From Aeromonas veronii bv. veronii (GTDB lineage Bacteria > Pseudomonadota > Gammaproteobacteria > Enterobacterales > Aeromonadaceae), in the NCBI RefSeq assembly GCF_000820225.1, contig NZ_CDDK01000028.1:93359-157358 (forward strand): DNA of 64,000 nt, read 5' to 3'. Below the pieces are notes generated by a model, which was not told the DNA's origin, ran no database searches, and saw nothing but the letters and a program-made list of their open reading frames with translations. A program made the position numbers and the translations under genes. Numbering within the stretch: the stretch's first letter is position 1; each line of letters starts with the position of its first letter. This document shows, piece by piece, positions 1 to 9,205 of the stretch.

Positions 1-271
1 AGGCAGCATCCAGCTGCCAGTTACCCGGCACTGTAATGGGGCAAGCATCCACCAGATCCCGCGCCAGCCAACTCTCGGGCACCCGCTCGGGGGCGGCAAA
101 GAAGGAGAAGCGCCACTCGCCATCGAGCAAGAGACGGGAGGTAGAGGCCAGATCACCTCTGGCATCCGCTTCGCTGCGCCAGCTGAACATGGGGGTATGG
201 GCAGCCAGCCGGTTTACCGACGTAATAGCCTGAGTCTGCCAATCCTGACGCGCCACTATCTCCCTGAGCAT
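1..271 (-). CDS. lacZ: Beta-galactosidase, N-terminal part (cut by window edge)
   Basis: Hydrolyses lactose and other beta-galactosides in the cytoplasm, supplying galactose to the adjacent gal genes. About 90 N-terminal residues are visible on the minus strand from the ATG at 269-271, and the rest lies outside the window. The visible stretch follows E. coli LacZ closely: an RQDWQ segment, then NRLAAH, SWRSEADAR, a DGEWRFSFFAAPE block, VPESWL and VPGNWQ in the same order and spacing. Catalytic residues are not in the window. The gene lies downstream of the GalR-type repressor gene on the same strand, and a GalR-type operator sits 80 bp upstream of its start, so it is probably induced together with galETKM. 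Identity is secure from the family alignment; whether the full gene is intact cannot be seen. Confidence 0.9.
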   Translation of the reverse strand, partial: MLREIVARQDWQTQAITSVNRLAAHTPMFSWRSEADARGDLASTSRLLLDGEWRFSFFAAPERVPESWLARDLVDACPITVPGNWQLDAA

Positions 272-350
272 TCACTCTCTCCCTGCTGATTGGAAAACGT
301 ATTCAGTCTAGAGAAGTATGACGCAGGGAACGGCGATCTCGCTCACACAG

Positions 351-366
351 ATGTAAACGATTACAC
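351..366 (-). promoter_or_regulatory. GalR-type operator upstream of lacZ
   Basis: On the minus strand this reads GTGTAATCGTTTACAT. It differs at one end base from the operator before galE (1575-1590) and matches the GalR consensus GTGNAANCGNTTNCAC except at the last base. Its position between the repressor gene and lacZ suggests direct repression of lacZ by the neighbouring repressor. Confidence 0.75.
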
Positions 367-432
367 TAATTTTGTTAAGTAAAGCGGAGTAAAAATGATT
401 AAAAATAGGTAAAACAATAACTGTGCAAGAAA

Positions 433-450
433 CGGCCCCGAACAGGGCCG
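433..450 (-). terminator. Likely terminator after the galR-like gene
   Basis: Inverted repeat CGGCCC/GGGCCG with a 6-nt loop lies 11 nt beyond the repressor stop codon. On the minus strand it is followed by TTTCTT, a modest U tract. Confidence 0.5.
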
Positions 451-460
451 CAAAAGGGGG

Positions 461-1468
461 CTATCCGGCCCGAACCGGTGCCACCGAGTGGCGATTGATC
501 AGGGTGGGGGTATAGATCCTGCTCTGGGTCGCGTCACTCTCCCCCGCCGCCAGCTGAATGGCCAGCTTGGCCGCCTGGGCCGCCATCAGCTCGATGGGAT
601 AGCGCATGGTGGAGAGCTTGGGGCGCAAATATCTGGCATAGATGATGTCATCGAAGCCCACTACCGAGACCTCCTCCGGCACTCGCAGGCCGTTGTCCGC
701 CAGCACAGAGATGGCGCCAGCCGCCATGGCATCGTTATAGGCCACCACGGCGGTCACCTTGAGCCCCTTGGCCAGCAGGTTGAGCATGGCACGCTCCCCC
801 CCCTCTTCGTTCGGCGTACCGCTCTCGATAAGCTCGGGATCGGCTGCCAGACCCGCTTCCATCAGCCCATCCTGATACCCCTGCAGACGCAAGGTGGCAT
901 CCTCGATGGCGTGATCCGAGCTGATAAAGGCGATATGGCGGTGGCCCAGTTCGATCAGGTGGCGAGTCGCCGTAGCCGCCCCCAGCCGGTTGTTGAGGGC
1001 GATGCAGCGCCCCTTAAGGGCAGGAATATCACGGTTGATCAGCACCATACCGGGCACCCGCATGGCGTAATCGTAAAGTTCCTCGTCGCTCAGCGCCTTG
1101 CTGTGCACCACCAACGCCTCGCAGCGCTTGCCGATCAGCAGCTCGATCGCTTCACGCTCCTGACGCGCCTTGTGAAAACCGTTACCCATCAGCAGGTGAA
1201 GGTTCTGCTCGACGGCGATGCCGGAGACCCCCTTCACCAGTGCACCGAAGAAGGGATCTGCCACGTCACCGACCACCACCCCCATGGTATCGCAAGTCTG
1301 GCTCACCAGTGCCCGCGCGTTGGCGTTGGGGGTATAGCCCAGTTCAGCCATGGCCTTCTGCACCACTTCGCGAGACGCGGCGCTGGCCTTGGGGGAGTTG
1401 TTCATCACCCGTGAAACCGTTGCCACCGACACATTGGCCAAACGGGCGACATCCTTGATGGTGCTCAT
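461..1468 (-). CDS. galR: LacI/GalR-family repressor of galactose genes
   Basis: Predicted cytoplasmic DNA-binding repressor of 335 residues, the family's usual length. Residues 1-25 (MSTIKDVARLANVSVATVSR) are the classic LacI-family helix-turn-helix, followed by a hinge and a periplasmic-binding-protein-like sugar-sensing domain with the VVGFDD motif near the end. The start is placed at the ATG at 1466-1468 because the HTH begins there; an upstream in-frame extension to 1600 has no family counterpart. The gene is divergent from galETKM and upstream of lacZ, and GalR-type operators lie at 1575-1590 and 351-366. Function as galactose repressor is inferred from this context plus the operators; the sequence alone cannot separate GalR from GalS. 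It probably also represses itself from the shared intergenic region. Confidence 0.85.
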   Translation of the reverse strand: MSTIKDVARLANVSVATVSRVMNNSPKASAASREVVQKAMAELGYTPNANARALVSQTCDTMGVVVGDVADPFFGALVKGVSGIAVEQNLHLLMGNGFHKARQEREAIELLIGKRCEALVVHSKALSDEELYDYAMRVPGMVLINRDIPALKGRCIALNNRLGAATATRHLIELGHRHIAFISSDHAIEDATLRLQGYQDGLMEAGLAADPELIESGTPNEEGGERAMLNLLAKGLKVTAVVAYNDAMAAGAISVLADNGLRVPEEVSVVGFDDIIYARYLRPKLSTMRYPIELMAAQAAKLAIQLAAGESDATQSRIYTPTLINRHSVAPVRAG

Positions 1469-1574
1469 GCTGTTTTCACTTCTTTCACTGTGCAATAGAG
1501 CGCCATTATACCCAGCAAACCCATTGAAAACAGAGGTGAAACGCATATCTGCCGTCAGGATGACCACAGAAACA

Positions 1575-1590
1575 GTGTAATCGTTTACAC
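1575..1590 (+). promoter_or_regulatory. GalR-type operator between galR and galE
   Basis: GTGTAATCGTTTACAC is a near-perfect palindrome that fits the GalR/GalS consensus GTGNAANCGNTTNCAC at every specified position. It lies 80 bp before galE and 106 bp before the divergent repressor gene, so it can control both. Confidence 0.85.
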
Positions 1591-1669
1591 CGTTTTGCAA
1601 GCAAGCTCACAGTTTGGTCGCCACACCCTCGGCTAGACTCCTTCCAGACACTTTTCAGTGGAGAGCAAG

Positions 1670-2683
1670 ATGAAGGTTCTGGTCACCGGCGGTTGCGGAT
1701 ATATCGGCAGCCACACCTCTCTGGCCCTGCAAGCGGCAGGCATGAATCCCGTGGTGGTCGACAACCTCGGCAACAGCAAACGCAGCGTGCTGGCCCGAGT
1801 CGCTGCCATCAGCGGCCAGCAACCCCTGTTCTATCAAGGGGATATTCGCGATGCGGCCCTGCTGGACCGGATCTTCGCCGAGCAGAATATCGATGCAGTG
1901 ATCCACTTTGCCGCCCTCAAGGCGGTCGGCGAGTCGACCCGCATTCCACTGGATTACTACGAGAACAACCTCGGCGGCACCCTCACCCTGCTGCAGGCGA
2001 TGAAGCGGGCCAATGTGCACAATCTGGTGTTCAGCTCCTCGGCCACCGTCTATGGCGATCCGGCCAGCCTGCCAATCCGCGAAGATTTCCCCCGCAGCGC
2101 CACCAACCCCTACGGACGATCCAAGCTGATCATCGAGGAGATCCTCGAAGATCTGCAATTGGCCGAGCCCCACTGGAGCATGACCCTGCTGCGCTATTTC
2201 AATCCGGTCGGCGCCCACGAATCGGGCACCATGGGTGAAGACCCGCAAGGGATCCCCAACAACCTGATGCCCTATATCACCCAGGTCGCCATCGGCCGTC
2301 GCGACTGCTTGTCTGTCTTTGGAAACGATTACCCCACCCCGGACGGCACCGGCGTGCGCGACTACATCCACGTGATGGATCTCGCCGAGGGGCACGTCAA
2401 GGCACTGCAACACTGCGCCAGCAAGGGTGGCGTGCACACCTACAACCTGGGCACCGGCCAGGGTCAGAGCGTGTTGCAGCTGGTCGCCGCTTTCTCTGCC
2501 GCCTGTGGCAAGCCGCTGCCATTTCGCATCGAACCGCGCCGCCCGGGCGACATCGCCGCCTGCTGGGCCGATCCGGCCAAGGCCGAGCGCGAGCTGGGCT
2601 GGCGGGCGACCCGCAACATCGACGCAATGTGCGCCGACAGCTGGCGCTGGCAATCCGCCAATCCAAACGGTTACGAAGAGTAG
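1670..2683 (+). CDS. galE: UDP-glucose 4-epimerase
   Basis: Interconverts UDP-galactose and UDP-glucose, the Leloir-pathway step that also supplies UDP-galactose for surface polysaccharides. The protein has 337 residues (E. coli 338). The NAD-binding motif GGCGYIGSH is at residues 7-15, the catalytic Ser is in FSSSATVYG near residue 124, and the Tyr-x3-Lys pair is Y148/K152. The conserved NDYPTPDGTGVRDYIHV block is present. The start is the ATG at 1670 preceded by GGAGAG; a GTG four codons earlier is less likely because that Shine-Dalgarno overlaps it. First gene of galETKM, behind a GalR-type operator at 1575-1590. Confidence 0.97.
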   Translation: MKVLVTGGCGYIGSHTSLALQAAGMNPVVVDNLGNSKRSVLARVAAISGQQPLFYQGDIRDAALLDRIFAEQNIDAVIHFAALKAVGESTRIPLDYYENNLGGTLTLLQAMKRANVHNLVFSSSATVYGDPASLPIREDFPRSATNPYGRSKLIIEEILEDLQLAEPHWSMTLLRYFNPVGAHESGTMGEDPQGIPNNLMPYITQVAIGRRDCLSVFGNDYPTPDGTGVRDYIHVMDLAEGHVKALQHCASKGGVHTYNLGTGQGQSVLQLVAAFSAACGKPLPFRIEPRRPGDIAACWADPAKAERELGWRATRNIDAMCADSWRWQSANPNGYEE

Positions 2684-2740
2684 GCCTGCCTGCTCCCTGT
2701 TAATAGACGACCCTATTTTTCAATACCTTATTCAGGAGAG

Positions 2741-3802
2741 ATGATGTTCAACCCCGTCGATCATCCCCATCGCCGCTTCAACCCGCTGACCGGCCAGTAT
2801 GTGCTGGTCTCCCCCCATCGGGCCAAACGCCCCTGGCAGGGACAGGTGGAGAAGGTGAGTCAGGCCCCCAAACAGGCCCACGATCCCGACTGTTTCCTCT
2901 GCGCGGGCAACACCCGGGTCACCGGCGACATCAACCCCGACTACAAGGGCACCTTCGTTTTTACCAACGACTTCGCCGCCCTGATGCAGGATACCCCGGC
3001 CGCCAATAGCGCCAGCGATCCCCTGCTGAAGCTGGAAGCCGCCCGCGGCACCAGCCGGGTCATCTGCTTCTCGCCGGATCACGGCAAGACCCTGCCCGAG
3101 CTGCCGTTGCTCGCCATCGAAGGGGTGATCACCACCTGGAGGGATCAGGTCGCCGAGTTGTCGGCCCAGTGGGAGTGGGTGCAGGTATTTGAAAACAAAG
3201 GGGCCGTCATGGGCTGCTCCAACCCGCACCCCCACGGCCAGATCTGGGGCAGCGATTTCCTGCCCAACGAGATCGCCCGCGAAGAGCAGCACCAGCGTGA
3301 CTGGCTGGCCGAGCATGGCCGCCCCATGCTGCTGGAGTATGTGGAGCGGGAGCTGGCGGATCGCTCGCGCATCGTGGTAGAGACCGAACACTGGCTTGCC
3401 GTGGTCCCCTTCTGGGCCGCCTGGCCGTTCGAAACCCTGCTGCTGCCCAAGGCGCACGTCCCCTCCATGCTCAATATGACCCAGGCCCAGCAACAGGATC
3501 TGGCGGTAGCGCTCAAGGAGCTCACCAGCCGCTACGACAACCTGTTCGAGTGCAGCTTCCCCTACTCCATGGGCTGGCACTTTGCACCGCCCAAATCGGA
3601 GTGCCCCGAGGCGTGGCAGTTGCATGCCCACTTCTATCCGCCGCTGCTGCGCTCCGCCACCGTGCGCAAATTCATGGTGGGCTTCGAGATGCTGGCCGAA
3701 ACCCAGCGCGACCTTACCCCCGAGCAGGCCGCCGAGCGACTGCGCGCCCTGAGCCCCGTTCACTACAACCAGACCAGCCACACCAATGAGGAGGCCCTAT
3801 GA
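2741..3802 (+). CDS. galT: Galactose-1-phosphate uridylyltransferase
   Basis: Transfers UMP from UDP-glucose to galactose-1-phosphate in the Leloir pathway. The protein has 353 residues (E. coli 348). The N-terminus [10 protein letters not shown] is typical, the Zn-site pair C51-x2-C54 is present, and the HPH active site is at residues 163-165 (NPHPHGQIW), the second His being the nucleophile by homology. Two adjacent ATG codons follow AGGAGAG, so the start could be one codon later. It lies 57 bp after galE, and its stop overlaps the galK start, indicating translational coupling. Confidence 0.97.
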   Translation: MMFNPVDHPHRRFNPLTGQYVLVSPHRAKRPWQGQVEKVSQAPKQAHDPDCFLCAGNTRVTGDINPDYKGTFVFTNDFAALMQDTPAANSASDPLLKLEAARGTSRVICFSPDHGKTLPELPLLAIEGVITTWRDQVAELSAQWEWVQVFENKGAVMGCSNPHPHGQIWGSDFLPNEIAREEQHQRDWLAEHGRPMLLEYVERELADRSRIVVETEHWLAVVPFWAAWPFETLLLPKAHVPSMLNMTQAQQQDLAVALKELTSRYDNLFECSFPYSMGWHFAPPKSECPEAWQLHAHFYPPLLRSATVRKFMVGFEMLAETQRDLTPEQAAERLRALSPVHYNQTSHTNEEAL

Positions 3803-4947
3803 CCCCCAGCCAACGCGTCAGCACCGTTTTTGCCGAGCAATTTGCCAAAGCGCCCGATCTGCTGGTGCGCGCCCCCGGTCGCGTCAACCTCATCGGTGAA
3901 CATACCGACTACAACGACGGCTTCGTGCTGCCCTGCGCCATCGACTACGAAACCTGCGTTGCAATCGGCCTGCGCGATGACCGGCAAGTGCAGGTGATCG
4001 CCGCCGACTACGACAACCAGCGCGACCAGTTCGACCTCGACCAGCCCATCGAGCACCACCCCAACCAACGCTGGAGCGACTACATCCGCGGCGTGGTGAA
4101 GTATCTGCAGGAGCGCGGTTATGCCCTGCGCGGCCTCGATCTGGTGGTTTCCGGCAACGTGCCGCAGGGGGCGGGTCTCTCCTCCTCCGCCTCGCTGGAA
4201 GTAGCCATCGGTCAGGCCTTCAAAGAGGCGCTGGGGCTCGACATCAGCCAGGCCGAGATCGCCCTCAATGGCCAGCAGGCGGAGAACAAGTTCGTCGGCT
4301 GCAACTGCGGCATCATGGATCAGATGATCTCCGCCAGCGGCAAAACAGACCACGCCCTGCTGCTCGACTGTCGCTCGCTGGAGACCCGCCTCATCACCAT
4401 GCCGGCGGATCTGGCGGTGCTGATCGTCAACTCCAATGTGCGCCGCGGTCTGGTGGACAGCGAATACAACACTCGTCGCCAGCAGTGTGAAGCGGCCGCC
4501 CGTCACTACGGGGTCAAGGCGCTGCGCGATCTCGATCTGGCCGGACTGGAAGCGGGCAAAGCCGGGCTGGATGAGGCCTGCTACCGCCGTGCCCGCCACA
4601 TCGTAGGGGAAAACGCCCGCACCCTGGCGGCCGCCGATGCGCTGGCCAGCCACGACCTGACCAGCCTCGGTGAGCTGATGGCCGAGTCGCACGCCGCCAT
4701 GCGCGATGACTTCGAGATCACAGTGCCCGCCATCGACGGTCTGGTGGAGATCATCAAGGCCAGGATCGGCACAGATGGCGGCGTGCGGATGACCGGCGGC
4801 GGCTTCGGCGGCTGCGTGGTCGCCCTGCTGCGTCCCGAGAAAGTGGCCGAGGTGATTGCCGCTGTCGAGGCGGAGTATCCGGCCATCTCGGGCCTCAAGG
4901 CCGACTGCTACGTCTGCTCTGCCAGCGCCGGTGCAGGCAAGCTATGA
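3799..4947 (+). CDS. galK: Galactokinase
   Basis: Phosphorylates alpha-D-galactose to galactose-1-phosphate using ATP. The protein has 382 residues (E. coli 382). The galactokinase signature [15 protein letters not shown] is at residues 27-41, the GHMP-kinase ATP loop [10 protein letters not shown] is near residues 119-128, and the C-terminal TGGGFGGC motif is present. The gene overlaps the galT stop by 4 bp (ATGA) and in turn overlaps galM, so the three downstream genes are tightly coupled. Nothing unusual is seen. Confidence 0.97.
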   Translation: MTPSQRVSTVFAEQFAKAPDLLVRAPGRVNLIGEHTDYNDGFVLPCAIDYETCVAIGLRDDRQVQVIAADYDNQRDQFDLDQPIEHHPNQRWSDYIRGVVKYLQERGYALRGLDLVVSGNVPQGAGLSSSASLEVAIGQAFKEALGLDISQAEIALNGQQAENKFVGCNCGIMDQMISASGKTDHALLLDCRSLETRLITMPADLAVLIVNSNVRRGLVDSEYNTRRQQCEAAARHYGVKALRDLDLAGLEAGKAGLDEACYRRARHIVGENARTLAAADALASHDLTSLGELMAESHAAMRDDFEITVPAIDGLVEIIKARIGTDGGVRMTGGGFGGCVVALLRPEKVAEVIAAVEAEYPAISGLKADCYVCSASAGAGKL

Positions 4948-5933
4948 GCAGCGCCATGACCCCGTTCGAGCTGGAAAATGAAGAGGGGCTGCGCCTGCGC
5001 GGCCTCGACTTCGGCGCCACCCTCACCTCCCTCACCCTGCCGGTAGCGGGCAAACGGCGCGAAGTGCTGCTGGGCTGTGCCGACGACGCCTATCCCACCC
5101 AACAGGTGTGGCTGGGTGCGGTGGCCGGGCGTTTTGCCAACCGCATCGGCGGTGCCGAGCTGGTGCGTGATGGACAGCGCTGGCCGCTGAATGCCAATCA
5201 GGCACCCAACTGTCTGCACGGCGGGCAGGCAGGCTTTCATCGCCAGCGTTGGCAGATCAAGGAACTGGAAGCAGATCGGGTCAAGCTGGCGTTGCTCTCC
5301 CGAGCGGGGGATCAGGGCTTTCCCGGCAATCTGCGGGTCACCCTGGAGTACCGGCTTGAGCAGAGCGATCTGGTGGTCGATTTTGTGGCCAGCACAGATG
5401 CCACAACTCCGGTCAGCCTCACCAGCCACGCTTACTTCAATCTCGATGGGCAAACCGATGGCGGCGACGTCCGTGACCACCTCATCAGCATCAATGCCGA
5501 CCACTTCCTGCCGACCGACCCGAACGGTTTGCCGATCACCATCACCCCGGTGGAGGGGCCATTCGATCTGCGCCGCGAGCGCCTGATTGGCCAGGATTGG
5601 CTGAACCATCCCCAGCAACAACAGGCCAAGGGGTACGATCACGCCTTTGTGCTCAACGGCCCGACATCAGAATGGGCCGCTCGCGTGGTATCGGGTGACA
5701 GACAGCTGGCGATGGAGGTCTACACCAACCAGCCCTCGCTGCAGTTCTATACCGGCAACTGGTTGGCCAATACCCCGAACCGCAGCGGCCTGTCACACCG
5801 GGATCACGACGGCTTCTGTCTTGAGGCGCAACAGCTGCCGGACAGCCCCAATCGCCCCGAGCTGGGCAACCCCTGGCTGCTGCCGGGCGGGCGTTATCAC
5901 CACCAGACCCGCTACCGCTTTATCCGCGACTGA
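4944..5933 (+). CDS. galM: Aldose 1-epimerase (mutarotase)
   Basis: Converts beta-D-galactose to the alpha anomer used by GalK. The protein has 329 residues, slightly shorter than E. coli GalM. The substrate-binding motif [11 protein letters not shown], the catalytic His segment [10 protein letters not shown] and the C-terminal Glu segment [13 protein letters not shown] are all present. The start overlaps the galK stop in ATGA, and a strong hairpin terminator follows at 5991, ending the operon. Confidence 0.93.
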   Translation: MSSAMTPFELENEEGLRLRGLDFGATLTSLTLPVAGKRREVLLGCADDAYPTQQVWLGAVAGRFANRIGGAELVRDGQRWPLNANQAPNCLHGGQAGFHRQRWQIKELEADRVKLALLSRAGDQGFPGNLRVTLEYRLEQSDLVVDFVASTDATTPVSLTSHAYFNLDGQTDGGDVRDHLISINADHFLPTDPNGLPITITPVEGPFDLRRERLIGQDWLNHPQQQQAKGYDHAFVLNGPTSEWAARVVSGDRQLAMEVYTNQPSLQFYTGNWLANTPNRSGLSHRDHDGFCLEAQQLPDSPNRPELGNPWLLPGGRYHHQTRYRFIRD

Positions 5934-5990
5934 CTTAAAGGTTTCATGATTTTTACATAGCCTCAGCAGTCACTATCGAGCAAGATAAGC

Positions 5991-6018
5991 CGCCCCGAGA
6001 CCTTCCCGGGGCGTTTTT
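5991..6018 (+). terminator. Rho-independent terminator of galETKM
   Basis: CGCCCCG and CGGGGCG form a 7-bp perfect stem, followed directly by TTTTT. It lies 58 bp past the galM stop. Confidence 0.85.
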
Positions 6019-6048
6019 ACATCAACGAAGTTAAGGATTGTTTGTTCG

Positions 6049-6864
6049 ATGACTGACACTTATAGCCTGCTGGTCGCCTTTATTCTGGGCGTCGTCGAGG
6101 GGCTGACTGAGTTCCTCCCCGTCTCCTCCACCGGCCACATGATTATCGTCGGCCATCTGCTGGGCTTTGAAGGGCCCAAGGCCGCCACCTTCGAAGTGGT
6201 GATCCAGCTGGGCTCCATCCTCGCCGTGGTCGCCGTCTTCTGGCGCCGCCTGTTTGGCCTGATTGGCATTCACTTCGGCCAGAAGCCGTCCCGGGATCAC
6301 GCGACCCTGTCGCTGGTGCATGTCATCCTCGGCATGATGCCCGCCATCGTGGTCGGTCTGGCCATCCACAGCTGGATCAAGGCCAACCTGTTTGGCCCAC
6401 AGACCGTCATGTACGCGCTGGTCGCGGGGGGCATCCTGCTGATCATCGCCGAGAAATTCCGCCCGGCCGTCACAGCTGAAACCCTGGATGACATCAGCTA
6501 CAAGCAGGCGTTCGGCATCGGTCTGTTCCAGTGTCTGGCCCTGTGGCCCGGCTTCTCCCGCTCCGGCGCCACCATCAGTGGTGGCATGCTGATGGGGATC
6601 AGCCGTCACGCTGCCGCCGAGTTCTCCTTCATCATGGCAGTGCCCATGATGGTGGCCGCCAGCGGGCTGGATCTCTACAAGAGCCGCGATTTCCTCTCGA
6701 TGGCCGACTTCCCGATGTTTGCAGTGGGCTTTATCACCGCCTTCGTGGTAGCGATGTTTGCGATCAAGACCTTCCTGACATTGATCCGCCGCATCGACTT
6801 CATCCCGTTCGCCATCTACCGCTTTATCGTGGCATTCGCCGTCTATCTGGTGTTTGTCGCCTGA
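6049..6864 (+). CDS. uppP: Undecaprenyl-diphosphatase (bacitracin resistance)
   Basis: Integral inner-membrane enzyme that dephosphorylates undecaprenyl pyrophosphate, recycling the lipid carrier for peptidoglycan and O-antigen. The protein has 271 residues (E. coli BacA 273) with about eight hydrophobic segments. The two family motifs are present: [14 protein letters not shown] at residues 17-30, and [12 protein letters not shown] near residues 165-176 with the conserved arginine. A single gene between two terminators. Confidence 0.96.
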   Translation: MTDTYSLLVAFILGVVEGLTEFLPVSSTGHMIIVGHLLGFEGPKAATFEVVIQLGSILAVVAVFWRRLFGLIGIHFGQKPSRDHATLSLVHVILGMMPAIVVGLAIHSWIKANLFGPQTVMYALVAGGILLIIAEKFRPAVTAETLDDISYKQAFGIGLFQCLALWPGFSRSGATISGGMLMGISRHAAAEFSFIMAVPMMVAASGLDLYKSRDFLSMADFPMFAVGFITAFVVAMFAIKTFLTLIRRIDFIPFAIYRFIVAFAVYLVFVA

Positions 6865-6885
6865 CCGGCAACCAGCAATCAAATG

Positions 6886-6913
6886 AAAAAAGGGACCAAT
6901 CTGGTCCCTTTTT
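6886..6913. terminator. Bidirectional terminator between uppP and the ChrR-like gene
   Basis: AAAAAAGGGACCA and TGGTCCCTTTTT form a perfect stem with a 3-nt loop, with A and T runs on both sides. It separates two convergent genes. Confidence 0.9.
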
Positions 6914-6930
6914 CTATGGCGTCATAGTGC

Positions 6931-7626
6931 TCAGTAGAGATGCTGGCTGATGCCATTCAGCAGCCGCGACAACCCCTTGGTGAACTGCACCGGCGCATCC
7001 TGCACCGTGTAGCAGAGGCAACCGTCCGGCGTATGCGGGCTGTGGGAGTGGCTGGCATCGCGCCAGATGAAATCTCCCGCCTTGTAAAGGGTATCGCCAT
7101 CCTGAATATTGCCAGCCAGCAACAAGGTCAGCTCATAGCCCTGATGGGTGTGCTCGGGGATGCGACCGCCCGCTTCGATATGGAGCAGGCTGGCGCGCGC
7201 GCCCATCTCGTCCAGCGGCAGACTCTGCTGACGAATGACCCCGATATGGCGCCACTTGGGCGAGCGGTAGCGGGCCAGCACCCGTGGCAAACGGTAGGCG
7301 TGACCGGCCACCTCCAGCTCGCCGTGCTGCGTTCGGGGCTGGTCATGTGTTGGCTCGGAGAGGGGCTCTGCCAGCGGCTGCGCCAGAATATCCGCCAGCA
7401 TGGCGTCGAATCCGGCGTCCAGTCCCACTTCATCGCGGGAGGCCAGCTCGGGCTCCGCTGGCGAGGCAAGATATTGTTGCGCCAGCTCCTCTTCGAATGT
7501 CTTTAGTCGGGCAGCACAATCGGGGCAGAGTTCGCAGTGGGCGGAGAGCCCTACCGCCAGCGGCAGAGGGAGCTCATCGGCGGCAAAAGCACGCAGCATA
7601 GGGTCGGTCGGATGGGCTTTAATCAT
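6931..7626 (-). CDS. chrR: ChrR-type zinc-binding anti-sigma factor with cupin domain
   Basis: Predicted cytoplasmic anti-sigma factor of 231 residues that holds the ECF sigma encoded just upstream. The N-terminal zinc site is visible as H5, H30, C34 and C37, in the same pattern as Rhodobacter ChrR (H6, H31, C35, C38). The C-terminal cupin domain carries H159-x-H161-x3-E165 and a later His cluster around residues 193-198, the metal site needed there for the singlet-oxygen response. The gene overlaps the sigma gene by 8 bp. Role in singlet-oxygen or photo-oxidative stress is inferred from the family, not shown by the sequence. Confidence 0.85.
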   Translation of the reverse strand: MIKAHPTDPMLRAFAADELPLPLAVGLSAHCELCPDCAARLKTFEEELAQQYLASPAEPELASRDEVGLDAGFDAMLADILAQPLAEPLSEPTHDQPRTQHGELEVAGHAYRLPRVLARYRSPKWRHIGVIRQQSLPLDEMGARASLLHIEAGGRIPEHTHQGYELTLLLAGNIQDGDTLYKAGDFIWRDASHSHSPHTPDGCLCYTVQDAPVQFTKGLSRLLNGISQHLY

Positions 7627-8188
7627 GGCCTTGCTCCACTTGCTCTTTCAGTTTCTGTAACGCCAGCCGGAGGCGGGACTTGATGGTACCGAGCGGCACG
7701 CCGAGTCGCTCCGCCAGCTCCTGCTGGGAGAACTCCTGCAGATAGATGCCGCGCACCACCTGCTGTTGCGGCTCCGGCAGGGTGCCCAGATAGTGGGCCA
7801 TCTGACGGGTCAGCACCGCATCCTCACCGCCGCTCAGGTGCTCCTCTTCGGCCTGAAACTCCAGCACCGGCCACAGCTCCTCGGCACAGAGATCCTCCTT
7901 GCTGGCGCGACGACGGCGCAGCATGTCGAAGCACTGGTTGCGCATCACGGTATAGATCCAGGTGGTCGGCGCCCCCTTCTCGGGGTGGTAGAGACGCGCC
8001 TTCTGCCACACCAGCAGCATGGTCTCCTGCACCAGCTCCATAGCGTTGGCTTCGCTGCCGAGGTGGCGCAGGCCGTAGCTGCGAATACGCGGCGCAAAGT
8101 GTTGGAACAGGCGGGCAAAAGCAGCCTTGTCGGCCTGCTCTGCCACCCTGATCAGCAGAGATTTGAGATCGCCATCCGGGTTATCCAT
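7619..8188 (-). CDS. ECF RNA polymerase sigma factor (RpoE/ChrR group)
   Basis: Alternative sigma factor of about 189 residues. Region 2 (AAFARLFQHFAPRIRSY through TWIYTVMRNQCFDMLRRRR) and region 4 (QQELAERLGVPLGTIKSRL) are clear. It pairs with the overlapping ChrR-like gene, the arrangement of the ECF11 group that answers singlet oxygen. The ATG at 8186-8188 begins the conserved part; an in-frame ATG at 8239 would add 17 poorly conserved residues and cannot be excluded. A candidate autoregulatory promoter lies at 8284-8313. A matching promoter precedes the next gene upstream, suggesting both belong to the same regulon. Confidence 0.85.
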   Translation of the reverse strand: MDNPDGDLKSLLIRVAEQADKAAFARLFQHFAPRIRSYGLRHLGSEANAMELVQETMLLVWQKARLYHPEKGAPTTWIYTVMRNQCFDMLRRRRASKEDLCAEELWPVLEFQAEEEHLSGGEDAVLTRQMAHYLGTLPEPQQQVVRGIYLQEFSQQELAERLGVPLGTIKSRLRLALQKLKEQVEQGHD

Positions 8189-8283
8189 CACGGGCGAAGT
8201 CCTGCGTATGGTCGAGTGTGGTTGGCCAGTATATGCCATTGCGCCATCCCTTTGGTGTGCTGTCGAACATGCTGTGGTGATGA

Positions 8284-8313
8284 CTTGTACGGCGCTGCGG
8301 CAGTGGCGGATCA
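8284..8313 (-). promoter_or_regulatory. Candidate ECF11-type promoter of the sigma-chrR operon
   Basis: On the minus strand TGATCC is followed after exactly 18 nt by TACAAG. TGATC is the -35 element of RpoE/ChrR-group promoters; the -10 match is weaker. The same layout recurs at 8923-8952. Confidence 0.5.
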
Positions 8314-8328
8314 GCGGGTCAGAAAAAA

Positions 8329-8895
8329 TCAGTGGCTGGCCACCAGCACCCCCTTGAGCAGGGCGATGGCGGGCTGATTGTCGGCGGCAGCTAGCAGCAA
8401 CTGCTTCTGCTCGGGGGGGATCGGCAGCACCTCCAGCCAGCGCTGGGCCACCCAGTTGCCATCGTCCCAGCGGGGGGCGGGATAGAGGGCGGCATAGTCG
8501 GGATAGTCGGCAAACACCTCCCGCAGCGCATCAACCAGCGGTTGCTGATCGGGATGGAGCCGGCGGGGCGGCCAGGCCGTCAGCGGCGTCACCTCGCCGA
8601 TACGCAGGCCATCCTGCTCCTGCCACAGATCCTCTATCTGCACCCGCTCCATCCCCTGCACCGTGATCCCCAGCATGCCGTCCGGCAGCCGGTCGAAATC
8701 GATGATGGTGACCCGGGTGGCGATGGGCAGCATGTTGCGCAGGGCGTCGGGCTGGCGAGGGTCCACCATGCAGAGGGCAAAGCCGGACTCCCCCGCCTCG
8801 GCAATCATCCGCTGGTATCTCGGTTCGAAGATCCGCAGCGGCATGACGCCGCCGGGCAGCAGGTGGGCAGATAGGGGAAACAGCGCCAGTCGCAT
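8329..8895 (-). CDS. Lon N-terminal (substrate-binding) domain protein
   Basis: A stand-alone Lon N-domain protein of 188 residues with no ATPase or protease part. The opening LFPLSAHLLPGGVMPLRIFEPRYQ matches the LPLF-x-LP-x-G-x-LxLxIFExRY pattern of the family, followed by a VTIIDFDRLPDGMLGITVQG strand region. Related proteins occur in many proteobacteria, but their role is not established; substrate recognition is only an inference. It lies upstream of the ECF sigma gene on the same strand with its own candidate ECF promoter at 8923-8952, which hints at a role in the same stress response. Confidence 0.8.
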   Translation of the reverse strand: MRLALFPLSAHLLPGGVMPLRIFEPRYQRMIAEAGESGFALCMVDPRQPDALRNMLPIATRVTIIDFDRLPDGMLGITVQGMERVQIEDLWQEQDGLRIGEVTPLTAWPPRRLHPDQQPLVDALREVFADYPDYAALYPAPRWDDGNWVAQRWLEVLPIPPEQKQLLLAAADNQPAIALLKGVLVASH

Positions 8896-9205
8896 CGCAA
8901 ACTCCTCGGTTGGGAACCTCTGTTGATACGCCGGGCCAGTGGGAGGAGATCATTCCCGTCAGCGGAAAGGAAAAACCCTTAACAATCAGGGGAAAATAGC
9001 CTAGACAAGCCGCTTCGATATGCAGTAGAAATGGATAAGCACCGTAATTTCCGCCCAATATTCTGGAATATGGCGCCAAACGCAGTGAAATATCCGCCCG
9101 ACAGCGAGCGGCGGGTCATCCCTATAGTTTTCTCGGGCCGATGCGGGTAAAATTCACGCCCTTATATATCAGTCATTTTTCGACGCGCAACCTTGGTGGT
9201 CAGTT
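8896..9205. other. Intergenic region between the Lon-domain gene and argS
   Basis: This 310-bp spacer between divergent genes holds the candidate ECF promoter at 8923-8952, reading left. No gene is apparent. An argS promoter must lie in the right part, but I could not assign convincing -35/-10 boxes. Confidence 0.5.
8923..8952 (-). promoter_or_regulatory. Candidate ECF11-type promoter of the Lon-domain gene
   Basis: On the minus strand TGATCT is followed after 18 nt by TATCAA, the same -35 core and the same spacer length as the candidate promoter of the sigma gene at 8284-8313. Confidence 0.45.

Noticed and set aside
36..233. Short plus-strand frame at the left edge
   Set aside because: It is opposite the lacZ 5' end, which has a convincing match on the minus strand.
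2319..2334. Internal GalR-like site inside galE (13 of 16 bases)
   Set aside because: The bases encode the universally conserved GNDYPT segment of GalE, so the match is probably driven by coding constraint. An internal operator as in E. coli gal remains possible but is not supported here.
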